Below are positions 34,245-39,900 of a stretch of 64,000 nt of DNA, one piece after another. Every line of letters starts with the position of its first letter. Position 1 is the first letter of the stretch. The notes below the pieces were generated by a model, which worked only from the letters and a program-made list of their open reading frames with translations, ran no database searches and was not told the origin of the DNA. Where the stretch lies: positions 12,772,249 through 12,836,248 of the forward strand of contig CM045735.1 of the NCBI GenBank assembly GCA_024760905.1. The letters run 5' to 3'. The DNA is from Plotosus lineatus. Taxonomy: Eukaryota; Chordata; Actinopteri; Siluriformes; Plotosidae. The position numbers were made by a program, and so were the translations under genes.

Positions 34245-34973
34245 ATATGTATATGAAGCGCTCCACCGAATGTAGGCACTTGTTGCAAGTGATGTATGGT
34301 GTTTGTGAGACTTCCGAGCTTTCAAGTGAGCAAGTGAAGGTTGAGTACTAAACAAGTATTCAATGTGCACTTGCTCACTTGAAAGATTGGAAGTCCAAAT
34401 AAGCCGTGCTTTGTCTCACAAGCACCATACGTCACTTGCGACAAGCGCCTACATTCAGTGGAGCGCCACATACATATACACATATATATATTAGATGGAT
34501 GGATTGATTGATTGCAGACTCATGTAACCATAACTGCCTAGCTGTCTGATGTGACCATCCCTGTGTTTGTATGCAGTATTGGTAACCTTGGCAGAAATAT
34601 AATCCTGACCAGCATGCCAGCAGGCACCAAGCTCATCGCTGGGAATAAGCCTGTCAGCTTTGTTACGGCTCAACAGCTGCAGCAGCTGCAACAACAGGGC
34701 CAGGCTACACAGGTCAGTATTTTAACAGTCAATACACACTGTTCCCACATCCACTGTCCTCTCATATATGACCCTTCCTAATTGTTTTAAGTAGTATCTC
34801 TCCCCCATCCCCACCCACTTTCTCATTTATAGGTACGTATCCAGACTGTCCCGGCACAGCAACTGCAGCAGCACTCAACATCCAGTTCCCCTAAATCTAC
34901 AATGTCCACTATGGTGGTGTCCACTACCCCCTCAGCAAAAAAAAACCCTGACAGCCTGAACCCACCACAGTGA
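4691..34973 (+). CDS. nfrkb: NFRKB, INO80 complex subunit (25 coding exons)
   Basis: Nuclear factor related to kappaB-binding protein, the INO80G subunit of the INO80 chromatin remodeller; in mammals its N-terminal DEUBAD domain binds and restrains the deubiquitinase UCHL5. Joining 25 GT-AG exons gives 3879 nt, 1292 aa plus stop, against about 1299 aa in human. All exon phases agree. Residues about 33-150 are the DEUBAD region. About 366-486 are the first winged-helix-like domain and about 540-655 a second, very conserved one (ends WIYLHRDRS). About 660-700 is an Ala/Lys-rich helix ([16 protein letters not shown]). The rest is a long Ser/Thr/Pro/Ala-rich tail with conserved islands ([51 protein letters not shown]). 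The start ATG is in [12 protein letters not shown], as in vertebrate orthologues. Introns are swollen by transposons. Seen: exons, motifs and phases. Known: family role. Splice sites are read by eye. Confidence 0.96.
4865..5208 (-). repeat. tRNA SINE family B (RTE-like tail)
   Basis: Same tRNA head and middle as family A, but the 3' end reads (reverse) GGAAGGGCATCCGACGTAAA-type, then GCTGTGGCAACTCCCGAGTA and AGCCAAAAGGAAGACAGACA. This resembles the 3' end of the RTE LINE in this window. Confidence 0.85.
5218..5345 (+). repeat. SINE family A, 5' part
   Basis: From GTGGTAGTGGTAAAAGGTGC to AAAGGCCGGCC; back to back with the family B copy before it. Confidence 0.75.
5429..5720 (+). repeat. SINE family A
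   Basis: GAGGTGGTCTGGTGGTAAAA to the CTGCCCTCACTGAG region, with a CA repeat inserted at 5514-5534. Confidence 0.8.
6220..6421 (+). CDS. nfrkb: NFRKB coding exon 2 (aa 43-110)
   Basis: Acceptor GAACAG|CCAGAG, donor CGAG|GTATTT, ends in phase 1. DEUBAD core ([32 protein letters not shown]). Confidence 0.95.
6462..6605 (-). repeat. SINE 3' tail fragment
   Basis: GAACCGTTTAATCCTAATTA and following GGCGCCCATCTTGGCC. No tRNA head. Confidence 0.65.
6835..6955 (-). repeat. SINE/LINE tail fragment
   Basis: Reverse of the 2945-3085 type: ACGCCGGATGCCCTTCCTGA, then TTTATCTGGGCTTGGGACCG. Confidence 0.6.
6998..7700 (-). repeat. L2-tailed SINE split by a Harbinger-like MITE
   Basis: Tail half 6998-7194; head-side half 7596-7700 (GAAACCCACACAAACACGGG). 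The intervening 398 bp is the TTA-flanked MITE. Confidence 0.65.
7195..7592. mobile_element. Harbinger-like MITE (TTA target)
   Basis: TTA (7192-7194, 7593-7595) flanks ends TACCCCATTTCACTGGA and, in reverse, TACCGCCATTTCACTGGA. It splits an L2-tailed SINE whose halves are 6998-7194 and 7596-7700. No transposase. The 3-bp TTA duplication points to PIF/Harbinger. Confidence 0.7.
8062..8189 (+). CDS. nfrkb: NFRKB coding exon 3 (aa 110-152)
   Basis: Acceptor CTTTAG|ATGGC, donor AAAG|GTAAAG. Encodes [15 protein letters not shown] and the [10 protein letters not shown] helix that closes the DEUBAD region. Confidence 0.95.
8287..8458 (+). CDS. nfrkb: NFRKB coding exon 4 (aa 153-210)
   Basis: Acceptor GGCAG|GAATTA, donor GATG|GTGAGT, phase 1. 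Basic stretch then the acidic SSDED motif, conserved in order with orthologues. Confidence 0.94.
8762..9231 (+). mobile_element. Tigger/pogo-like MITE, copy 2
   Basis: TA-flanked; begins CAGGGATCCCTCAGG and ends GCAAGGGATCACAG. Full-length in NFRKB intron 4. Confidence 0.88.
9705..9809 (+). CDS. nfrkb: NFRKB coding exon 5 (aa 210-245)
   Basis: Acceptor TTTTAG|ACACGG, donor ATAG|GTCAGT. Ser/Pro-rich linker ending LSTQDMKTI. Confidence 0.93.
9897..9970 (+). CDS. nfrkb: NFRKB coding exon 6 (aa 245-269)
   Basis: Acceptor ATGCAG|ATAAGC, donor CCG|GTAGGT. Encodes [20 protein letters not shown]. Confidence 0.93.
10207..10356. mobile_element. Partial copy of the 31241 element, fused to Rex3
   Basis: GAAATTGAAGAACAAGTAGA and following sequence match 31310-31430. 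Similarity stops at GGCTC, where the truncated Rex3 begins; the junction has a few bases in common. Confidence 0.6.
10357..12768 (-). mobile_element. Rex3 LINE (RTE clade), decayed, 3' end missing
   Basis: Antisense to NFRKB in the intron before coding exon 7. Minus-strand pieces encode the nuclease ([12 protein letters not shown] near 12390; [12 protein letters not shown] near 12080, with the catalytic Asp-His kept), then a reverse transcriptase ([40 protein letters not shown]) up to VVVKKE near 10360. Frames are broken in several places. The last 170 or so codons and the tail are missing, and the sequence passes directly into another repeat at 10207-10356. It matches the plus-strand copy at 21977-25010. 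Confidence 0.9.
12831..13171. mobile_element. Foldback element, arms about 115-125 bp
   Basis: Left arm 12831-12945 and right arm 13045-13171 are imperfect reverse complements (for example GAGCCAATCCTTTCTGT against ACAGAAAGGATTGGCTC), around a spacer of about 100 bp. A third partial arm copy follows at 13180-13205. No ORF of meaning. In the NFRKB intron before exon 7, beside Rex3. Confidence 0.75.
13268..13641 (+). mobile_element. Tigger/pogo-like MITE, copy 3, left end missing
   Basis: Starts in the family core (TATAATATCAATAAATAC) and ends GCGAGGGATCCCTG|TA. Confidence 0.85.
13697..13781 (+). CDS. nfrkb: NFRKB coding exon 7 (aa 270-298)
   Basis: Acceptor TTTAG|GATCAT, donor ATGG|GTGAGA. 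Encodes [20 protein letters not shown]. The intron before it holds the minus-strand Rex3, a foldback and a MITE copy. Confidence 0.94.
13879..14053 (+). CDS. nfrkb: NFRKB coding exon 8 (aa 298-356)
   Basis: Acceptor ATGTAG|CCTTAA, donor GAAGA|GTGAGA, phase 2. Very basic segment ([17 protein letters not shown]), a likely nuclear localisation signal. Confidence 0.93.
14152..14263 (+). CDS. nfrkb: NFRKB coding exon 9 (aa 356-393)
   Basis: Acceptor CTACAG|AGCTAT, donor CTG|GTATAC. Start of the first winged-helix-like domain ([13 protein letters not shown]). Confidence 0.92.
14385..14720 (-). repeat. L2-tailed SINE, near full length
   Basis: TTAATCCTACTGCTCGGGTC at the tail side; GGGAATCGAACCCAGGACCT (B box reversed) at the head side. 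NFRKB intron 9. Confidence 0.8.
15388..15434. repeat. (TG)n microsatellite
   Basis: About 23 uninterrupted TG units in the NFRKB intron before exon 10. Confidence 0.95.
15573..15693 (+). CDS. nfrkb: NFRKB coding exon 10 (aa 394-434)
   Basis: Acceptor TCACAG|GTTGAA, donor GAAA|GTAAGT. Winged-helix core ([20 protein letters not shown]). Confidence 0.94.
15777..15854 (+). CDS. nfrkb: NFRKB coding exon 11 (aa 434-460)
   Basis: Acceptor TTGTAG|CTGGCT, donor ATTG|GTAAGA. Encodes [17 protein letters not shown], conserved. Confidence 0.93.
16198..16553 (-). repeat. SINE family B
   Basis: TGTCTGTCTTCCTTTCGGCT to ACCACTAGACCACCACTGCC; close to full length. Between NFRKB exons 11 and 12. Confidence 0.88.
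16779..17218 (+). mobile_element. Tigger/pogo-like MITE, copy 4, left end missing
   Basis: Begins in the C-rich left part after a GTGCGCG repeat; ends GCGAGGGATCAGTG|TA. Confidence 0.85.
17472..17551 (+). CDS. nfrkb: NFRKB coding exon 12 (aa 460-486)
   Basis: Acceptor TTTCAG|GACCCA, donor AAAG|GTATCT. End of the first winged-helix-like domain ([13 protein letters not shown]). Confidence 0.92.
17702..17748 (+). CDS. nfrkb: NFRKB coding exon 13 (aa 487-502)
   Basis: Short exon: acceptor TTAACAG|CAAGAA, donor AGAGT|GTGAGT, phase 2. Acidic linker [15 protein letters not shown]. Confidence 0.9.
17868..17928 (+). CDS. nfrkb: NFRKB coding exon 14 (aa 502-522)
   Basis: Acceptor TGCCAG|ATGGAC, donor GCAG|GTACTG. 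Conserved [19 protein letters not shown]. Confidence 0.94.
18075..18249 (+). CDS. nfrkb: NFRKB coding exon 15 (aa 523-581)
   Basis: Acceptor TTTAG|GAGCAA, donor CTGG|GTAATA. Starts the most conserved block ([34 protein letters not shown]). Confidence 0.96.
18538..18941 (+). mobile_element. Tigger/pogo-like MITE, copy 5
   Basis: TA-flanked; CAGGGATCCCTCACTTTC to GCAAGGGATCACTG. In NFRKB intron 15. Confidence 0.9.
19712..20072 (-). repeat. SINE family B
   Basis: GTCTGTCTGTCTTCCTTTCG to ACTAGACCACCACTGCCCC; close to full length. Confidence 0.88.
20162..20220 (+). pseudogene. tRNA-Glu pseudogene, anticodon arm deleted
   Basis: Begins TCCCTGGTGGTCTAGTGGTT (tRNA-Glu acceptor, D arm and A box) and ends with GGTTTGATTCC (B box) and a matching TCAGGGA acceptor strand. 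About a dozen bases around the anticodon loop are missing, so it cannot be a working tRNA. A separate SINE starts 10 bp later. Confidence 0.75.
20230..20470 (+). repeat. tRNA SINE, HE1/DANA-like
   Basis: GCGGCAGCCGTAGCCTATTG, then CAGCAGGAAAAATGTG, then GTGCCCTTGAGCAAGGCATC. Next to the tRNA-Glu pseudogene. Confidence 0.7.
20778..20884 (+). CDS. nfrkb: NFRKB coding exon 16 (aa 581-616)
   Basis: Acceptor CTCAG|TGCGTG. The donor CAG|GTCCTC is weak and is set by phase and homology. Encodes [20 protein letters not shown], second winged helix. The next intron is only 89 bp and has an in-frame stop if retained. Confidence 0.94.
20974..21097 (+). CDS. nfrkb: NFRKB coding exon 17 (aa 617-658)
   Basis: Acceptor ATACAG|GTGAAT, donor TTTG|GTAATT. 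Second winged helix ([31 protein letters not shown]). Confidence 0.96.
21977..25010 (+). mobile_element. Rex3 LINE (RTE clade) with 13-bp target duplication
   Basis: 3034 bp flanked by perfect copies of AGTTATTGGATGT (21964-21976 and 25011-25023), ending in a short GATGA tail. Coding pieces run in order: nuclease ([25 protein letters not shown]), reverse transcriptase ([36 protein letters not shown]) and the C-terminal region ([28 protein letters not shown]). At least three frameshifts separate 21977-22350, 22330-23270, 23240-23757 and 24066-25001. The nuclease SDH-type motif reads STNHY instead of STDHH, losing the catalytic Asp. The clean target duplication implies a recent insertion into NFRKB intron 17. 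Confidence 0.93.
25290..25935 (+). mobile_element. RTE-type LINE, 5'-truncated
   Basis: Open for about 200 codons: [57 protein letters not shown], stopping at CCCCTGA and followed by the family 3' end and a TA repeat. It lacks the nuclease and the catalytic YxDD part of the reverse transcriptase. In NFRKB intron 17, just after Rex3. Confidence 0.8.
26040..26119 (+). CDS. nfrkb: NFRKB coding exon 18 (aa 658-684)
   Basis: Acceptor TGTGCAG|AGAGGA, donor CCT|GTAAGT. Ala/Lys helix [20 protein letters not shown]. Follows a 4.9-kb intron that contains Rex3 and an RTE LINE. Confidence 0.95.
26440..26640 (-). repeat. L2-tailed SINE, partial
   Basis: GTGGGAGGAAACCGGAGCAC and GAGAACATGCAAACTCGACA; diverged. 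NFRKB intron 18. Confidence 0.65.
26746..26957 (+). CDS. nfrkb: NFRKB coding exon 19 (aa 685-755)
   Basis: Acceptor GACAG|AAGTCT, donor CTGG|GTAGTT, phase 2. Ser/Thr/Pro-rich linker. Confidence 0.9.
27225..27592 (+). mobile_element. RTE-type LINE, 5'-truncated, 13-bp target duplication
   Basis: Encodes [20 protein letters not shown] to the end of the ORF at 27567, then the family 3' end. ATTCATTTAATTG occurs at 27212-27224 and at 27593-27605. About 25 bp of AT-rich filler lies between the left copy and the first LINE base. Confidence 0.8.
27854..28133 (+). CDS. nfrkb: NFRKB coding exon 20 (aa 755-848)
   Basis: Acceptor CTGCAG|TGTTCT, donor CCAG|GTGAGA. Encodes [18 protein letters not shown] and a Gln/Ala-rich stretch. 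Confidence 0.92.
28163..28812 (+). mobile_element. Second pogo-like MITE family, copy A
   Basis: Ends CAGTGGTGGCTCACCTTATG and, in reverse, CAGTGGTACCTCACCTGACA, with TA next to the right end. No ORF of note. In the NFRKB intron before exon 21. Confidence 0.75.
29426..29798 (+). mobile_element. Second pogo-like MITE family, copy B, left half lost
   Basis: Aligns to copy A from AAAAAATAAAGTTGCAATGA through to the right end GGTGAGGTTCCACTG. About 600 bp from copy A in the same intron and orientation. Confidence 0.75.
29950..30159 (+). CDS. nfrkb: NFRKB coding exon 21 (aa 849-918)
   Basis: Acceptor CATGTAG|TCTGTG, donor ACAG|GTACAA. Low-complexity Ser/Thr tail ending in the conserved QNIIKQ. 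Confidence 0.92.
30311..31051 (+). CDS. nfrkb: NFRKB coding exon 22 (aa 919-1165)
   Basis: Largest exon (741 nt); acceptor TTTCAG|GTTGCA, donor CCA|GTAAGC. Begins [14 protein letters not shown] and has [20 protein letters not shown] and [16 protein letters not shown], then a long Thr/Ala-rich stretch. Confidence 0.95.
31241..31776. mobile_element. TA-flanked nonautonomous element
   Basis: TA|CAGACGCTTCTCATCTTACG at left; right end read in reverse TA|CAGACACTCACCAGCTTAGA. Weak inverted repeats and TA target suggest a mariner/pogo-type MITE. Its left part (31295-31430) recurs at 10207-10356. In the NFRKB intron after exon 22. Confidence 0.5.
32043..32149 (+). CDS. nfrkb: NFRKB coding exon 23 (aa 1166-1201)
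   Basis: Acceptor CCTCAG|GGGAAA, donor CCAA|GTGAGA. Encodes [19 protein letters not shown], conserved. Confidence 0.94.
32390..32625 (-). repeat. L2-tailed SINE, partial
   Basis: GAGAACATGCAAACTCCGCA, B box reversed GGAATCGAACCCC, and A-box end GCTAACCATTACACCACCGT. Confidence 0.75.
32656..32905 (+). mobile_element. Tigger/pogo-like MITE, copy 6, right half lost
   Basis: Starts TA|CAGGGATCCCTCACTTTT. It breaks off after CACAAAAATATAACTAG where the Penelope-like remnant begins. Confidence 0.85.
32917..33083 (-). mobile_element. Penelope-like element remnant around the ribozyme
   Basis: The hammerhead lies between two TA-repeat tracts (about 32917-32933 and 33060-33087). The sequence after the ribozyme (minus strand) resembles the noncoding terminal region of fish Penelope-like elements as I remember it. 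No reverse transcriptase or GIY-YIG nuclease is present. It cuts off the 3' half of a Tigger-like MITE that starts at 32656. Confidence 0.5.
32976..33030 (-). ncRNA. Hammerhead ribozyme motif (Penelope-like type)
   Basis: Read on the minus strand, this stretch makes every part of a minimal hammerhead. Stem I is ATCAC/GTGAT. The conserved CUGANGA box is CTGAAGA. Stem II is GAGGGG/CCCCTC, extendable by TGG/CCA past a bulged A. The GAAA box is present. A 3-bp stem III (ACA/TGT) closes a GATC loop. The cleavage triplet is GTA. Very short stem III with open stem I is the form described in Penelope-like retroelements. The flanks are TA repeats. Fold and core are seen; self-cleavage is inferred. Confidence 0.8.
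33085..33822 (+). mobile_element. Tc1-like transposon, 5'-truncated
   Basis: Encodes the C-terminal half of a Tc1-type transposase: [45 protein letters not shown] (second catalytic Asp) and [20 protein letters not shown] (catalytic Glu). The frame shifts near 33470. The N-terminal DNA-binding part and first Asp are gone. The 3' end (TCTCAACTTTTGTGGATTCC) looks like a fish Tc1 terminus. In the NFRKB intron before exon 24. Confidence 0.88.
33872..34075 (-). repeat. SINE family A, 3' two thirds
   Basis: TTGAACCGTTTATTTTTAAT to ATGGTGAGAGACAATGCC; the tRNA head is lost. Confidence 0.75.
34252..34470. mobile_element. Foldback element in a TA/TG repeat
   Basis: Left arm GCGCTCCACCGAATGTAGGC at 34258 pairs with the right arm near 34466 (reverse GCGCTCCACTGAATGTAGGC), and pairing continues through CAAGTGA and the inner TTTCAAGTGAGCAAGTG. 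The right arm has about 25 extra bases. Flanked on both sides by TATATG-type repeats. In the NFRKB intron before exon 24. Confidence 0.75.
34577..34712 (+). CDS. nfrkb: NFRKB coding exon 24 (aa 1201-1246)
   Basis: Acceptor ATGCAG|TATTGG, donor ACAG|GTCAGT. Encodes [20 protein letters not shown] and the Gln-rich [14 protein letters not shown]. Confidence 0.95.
34833..34973 (+). CDS. nfrkb: NFRKB coding exon 25 (aa 1247-1292, stop)
   Basis: Acceptor TTATAG|GTACGT; TGA at 34971-34973. Tail [13 protein letters not shown], then [13 protein letters not shown], like the human C-terminus. A run of nine A (34937 on) codes Lys-Lys-Asn and is a place where a sequencing indel could shift the last residues. 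Confidence 0.92.
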   Translation, partial: VRIQTVPAQQLQQHSTSSSPKSTMSTMVVSTTPSAKKNPDSLNPPQ

Positions 34974-35156
34974 TGCCATTCTGTGGAAAGCTAATATTTA
35001 CAGTCTTTCCCAAAGCTCTGGAAATGTTGTCATCCATTTATTATGGAGCTGTTATTCAGTATAATATACTGTAAATTCTGCTGTTTCAGGGCTCCATGCT
35101 AGGTGAGAAGGCAGAAAACTCTGAAAAATACCTTGAAACTGAATTTTTCTTCAGTA

Positions 35157-35162
35157 AATAAA
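35157..35162 (+). promoter_or_regulatory. nfrkb: Candidate NFRKB polyadenylation signal
   Basis: AATAAA 184 nt after the NFRKB stop codon, followed by a T/G-rich stretch. Confidence 0.6.
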
Positions 35163-35169
35163 CATCCTG

Positions 35170-35970
35170 TTTTGTAAACGGAGATGGCTGTCAGAATTCA
35201 AATGCTTTATTTAACCTGGAGGAAATTGTTGGCATTTGTGTTTCCTGTTCATGCACACACGCTCACACACACAAAAAAATTAATTCTGAATTGTGTATTT
35301 TGCCTTGTCACCGTAAATAAATCACATTTTATTTTTAAATGCTAAAATTACAAGCCATTTTATTCAATTTACAACTAAAATTGTAAGTAAACTGTAAGTA
35401 ACTTCAGCTCTGCCCAAATATTTCTCACGATGAAACAAATGACTGTTGGAGCGAACACCCACATTCACTGATCTCATGTCAACCGACAGTTGTCAGATGC
35501 TTGTTGTTCTATAATAGGGTCTAATGTTAGCTTGTGTTACCTGAATGACTTGTTTACGCTAATGCTACTACTAGCATTTACCTCTGTCATGAAATAGTTA
35601 CTATGCTATTAGTGGAGAAATTTGAATTTCAAAATGCACCACTTCTCAGTCTTCAGACACATACTAGTACATGTTCTGTTTAGCTTAAAGACCAAGTTGA
35701 ACTTCTCATGATATAATTGTTCCTGGTATTAGACCTATTGGAAAGTTCCCGTCTATGTAAGGTCTCAAATGCCAAGTAATAACAACATAACATTACCAGT
35801 TAATTTACTGGGTGGATAAGTCCTATAAAAAATAATTAAAATTACTGTATTTATACTGAAGTTCTTTCATTATGCAGATGTCATAAAGCAATGAGATTAA
35901 TTCTGCTGACACATCACTGCTCACATGCCCACACTGGCAATACAATAAATGAGGAAAATGGTAGGGAAAA
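35170..35970. other. Intergenic, nothing recognised
   Basis: AT-rich sequence between the NFRKB poly(A) signal and a MITE. No convincing ORF, exon or repeat. Confidence 0.6.
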
Positions 35971-35974
35971 TACA

Positions 35975-36226
35975 CAGGGATCCCTCAGTTTCCATGGTTA
36001 ATTGGGACAGAGATCCCCATGCGAATATCGAAATCCATGAAGTAGGATCACCCCCCCCCCCAACCCCCTGACTAACGTATATGTATATATGTATATAATA
36101 TTAATAAATACATATTCAACTCTATAAATGCTTATAATAACAATTAAAAATAAAAAAAAACAAATTTTAAACTGTGATGCACCGAAGCTGCATGAATTGA
36201 AGCGTGAAGTATCGAGGGTATCCCAG
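35975..36226 (+). mobile_element. Tigger/pogo-like MITE, copy 7, internal deletion
   Basis: CAGGGATCCCTCAG at left and CGAGGGTATCCCAG|TA at right; about 200 bp of the core is missing. Lies downstream of NFRKB. Confidence 0.8.
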
Positions 36227-36344
36227 TATTGTGTGCATGCACCGCCTTCGTCGGCCCCACTTTGAAGAGAATGTTCTTGTTCAGTCAATGTTTTTTCTTT
36301 TTCAGGAGAAATACGTTTTTGAATACAGTATTATTGAGAGAGAT

Positions 36345-36634
36345 TTCCTTTCGGCTTTTTCCCTTTATTCAGGAGTCGTCACAGCGAATGATTCTCACGT
36401 TTGATTCGGCATAGGTTTTTACGTCGGATGCCCTTCCTGACACAACCCTCTTTAGCAAGGGGCAGAAACATGCTTGACGGCTATGCAGCTACTCTCTGCG
36501 AAATTCAGCAATGGTTCTTTTACATGAATCTCTCATGTAAAAGAATGAAATAACCTTGTGGACAGTGGGACTCGAACCCCCAACCTTAGGATCAGTGATC
36601 CAGCACCTTTACCACCAGGCCACCACTGCCCCGA
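36345..36634 (-). repeat. SINE family B, internal deletion
   Basis: TTTCGGCTTTTTCCCTTTAT to AGGCCACCACTGCCCC; the GTCTCTCACTG region is shortened. Confidence 0.8.
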
Positions 36635-36734
36635 ATACAGTACAACTGAAAAGACAATTTATTGGCTCTGCCTTTAGGCAACATATATATATTTATATTT
36701 TTAAATAATTTCAAGGATTCTTTTTAATCCTTTC

Positions 36735-36936
36735 ATGCCAAGAAAGAGCACCACTGATGCAATGTTTGCTCTGAGGATGTTAATAGAGAAGGTCAGAGGG
36801 AACTGCACTGTGCCTTTGTGGATCTGGAAAAAGCATATGACAGGGTGCCAAGAGAAGAACTGTGGTATTGCATGAGGAAGTCTGGAGTGGCAGAGAAGTA
36901 TGTCAGAGTGGTGCAGGACATGTATGAGAGATGTAA
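36735..36936 (+). mobile_element. RTE-type LINE, 5' part of a copy split by L2
   Basis: Encodes [18 protein letters not shown], then [20 protein letters not shown] and [11 protein letters not shown], the middle of the reverse transcriptase. It breaks off after ATGTAA at 36936 and continues at 40531. Confidence 0.85.
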
Positions 36937-39900
36937 ATTGCACTACCTTGGTGGAGGTATGTACTCTGAGCACATCTCTACTTGTTTATGCATTAGTTCT
37001 TTACCGCTGATAAAGTTTTGTGTTACTTCCTGGCTAATAAATGCCACACAACAGACCGCACTGCTCACACAAAAACAAAAGAGGTGTGAAGTGTCATAGG
37101 GGAAATCAAACCACCTGTGGAAGTGCATTAATAGCAGTAATAGGTGGCGCTGCGCAGCTGGCGACACGCACGTTCAGAGCTCCGGATATTTTTGTTGTTT
37201 TTTGTTGTTTTGTGTCCTTCTGTGTGTTACTGTGATGAATTTGTTCATTGTGAATGACTTTCCTAACATGGGGACACTTATTTTGAGCATTTTGACGCTG
37301 CATTTGCTCAAAATTATCATATTTCAACATAATGTTGTTGATTGCACACAAGCGGGATACGGCTTGGGTATACAACATGGCGACTACAGTCATTACATTC
37401 GCTATGGACGGGAGTTCTTATTATCCTACAGTGACAATCTGGATGTGAGTAGCCTTAAACTGGATATACCTCAGGATTGTGTACTGACTTCAGAGGACCA
37501 TACCACCACAAAACGACGTAAAAGAGGTAAGAGAGGGGGCGTGAGACGTCGAGTTCGAGCCCGTAACCACAAACCTGCGCTTCCCACTATACTGCTTTCA
37601 AACGTACGGTCCATCAAAAACAAGCTCAATGAACTCCATGCATGTGTGGAACATCTGTTTGAGTACCGTGATAGTTCACTGTTGTGCTTTACAGAGACAT
37701 GGTTGAATAGACAGGTTGACGACTCTGTGATTACACTACCCGGGTTCGGACCCCCTATCCGCCTCGACAGAGACACCGACGCTACCGGGAAGACCATCGG
37801 GGGCGGCGTTTGCATATACGTGAACTCTAAGTGGTGCACTAACTTTACGATAAGAAACAGAGTATGTTCATCTGATATTGAACTTCTATCTGTATCGTTT
37901 CGTCCATTCTATCTACCACGAGAGTTTGGACAAGTCTTCATAACACTAGTGTATATTCCTCCAAGTGCTAACGACAAGAAGGCAGCTGATCAAATCTACG
38001 ACCACATGCAAAAATTAGAAAATCTCTCTCCTGAAGCACCGAAACTAATTCTCGGCGACTTCAACAGTTGTTCACTTAAACAAACTTTACCACACTACGA
38101 ACAATATGTGACATGTAAAACCTGCAGAAACAAGACAATCGACCTCTGTTACAGGAACGTTAAACACGCCTATAAAACTGTGAGTATGCCGCCTCTGGGA
38201 ACATCTGACCACAACGGAGTATACTTAATGCCAAAGTACAAGACTAAATTGAAAATGGACAAAACTCACTCAAAGGTTGTGAGGACGTGGGATTCTGATT
38301 CTATTGAAAGTTTGAAAGGGTGTTTTGACTGTACAAACTGGGACATTTTCTTTGACGATTGTGCAGACTTGGATACTGTTACTGATCAGATATCATGTTA
38401 TATAAACTTTTGTGTGGACAATATTATTCCCAGTAAAACAGTAAAAGTCTACCCGAATAACAAGCTCTGGGTCACAAAAGAGTTAAAGTTGCTGCTTAAC
38501 AAGAAGAAAATAGCTTTCATGGAACAAAACAGAGATGATTTGAGGCTTGTTCAGAAGGAAATTGATTGCACAATAAGACAATGTAAGCAGGCCTACAAGG
38601 AGAAGATCGAGCGTCAGTTTTACACAAACAACCTTCGCCAAGCTTGGAGTGGTGTAAGAACTATGATTGGTAGTAAAAGCGAGAGACAAGCCATCAATGT
38701 TCCCGATAAAAATGCATTCGCCAGTGAACTCAATGACTTTTATGCAAGGTTTGATTGTTTCGATTTTAGTCAACAATGTGATCGCTTGTATTCGGATTTA
38801 GACGCCAACAACTCGAGCCCGATACTACTTAAACACGATGACGTCATCAATGAGTTCTCCAAACTGAACATACGTAAAGCGTCTGGACCAGATAACTTGG
38901 ACGGCAAGGTCCTAAAGGAGTGTCGCGACCAGCTCAGTGAAGTGTTTTGTAAATTATTCCAAATGTCACTGGACTCTAATTTAATACCAAAACTTTGGAA
39001 ATTGTTGGAAATAGTTCCTGTACCTAAGAAAACCAAACCATCAACTCTAAATGACTACAGGCCTGTGGCCCTTACATCGGTTGTCATGAAGTGCTTGGAG
39101 AGGTTGGTGCTGAAGTCGTTGCTACGCGACGTCCAAGACAAGCTGGACCCTCTACAATTCGCTTACAGGGCAAAACGGGGAGTTGAAGACGCCACAATCA
39201 CACTTCTAAACCAGGTATACCAACATCTTGAAACTCCGAAGTCATTTGCACGGGTTCTGTTCATTGACTTTTCATCCGCATTTAACACCATACAGCCACA
39301 CCTAATGATTGAGAAACTTCAACGCTTATCCGTAAACAATGCAGTGATCAAATGGATCTTCAACTTCCTGAGAGACAGAACCCAGTACGTGAGGGTTAAC
39401 GACAGCATGTCCAGTAGAGTTACCATCAACACGGGGGCTCCACAGGGATGTGTTCTCTCCCCTGTGTTGTTCATCCTCTACACTAACGATTGTGTCAGTA
39501 CCCACTCGAATTGCTCTACCATCAAGTTCGCAGATGACGCCACCCTTGTGAGTCTCCTTAGTGATTGTGAGTCTTTAGCCAGCTACCGAGAGGACATTTA
39601 TAACTTCAACTCATGGTGTGAGGACAATTTCCTACAGCTGAATGTAAAGAAAACGAAGGAACTCATCATAGACTTTAGAACAAAAAAATCTGATCATGCA
39701 CCTGTCGTAATTAACTCAGAGACTGTTGAACAAGTTGACCAATACAAATATCTGGGAACTATCATTGACAATAAGCTGACTTTTACCCAGAATACTGATG
39801 CCGTGTACAACAAGTGTCAACAAAGACTGTTCTTCCTTCGCAAACTCAGATCTTTTCATATTGATAAAACCATTATGTTGTTATTTTACAAATCATGTGT

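Noticed and set aside
34252..34470. microRNA precursor
   Set aside because: Far longer than a typical precursor, with repeat-like flanks; a foldback MITE is simpler.
37471..39036. Minus-strand ORFs inside the L2 ORF
   Set aside because: Shadows of the 966-codon LINE ORF.
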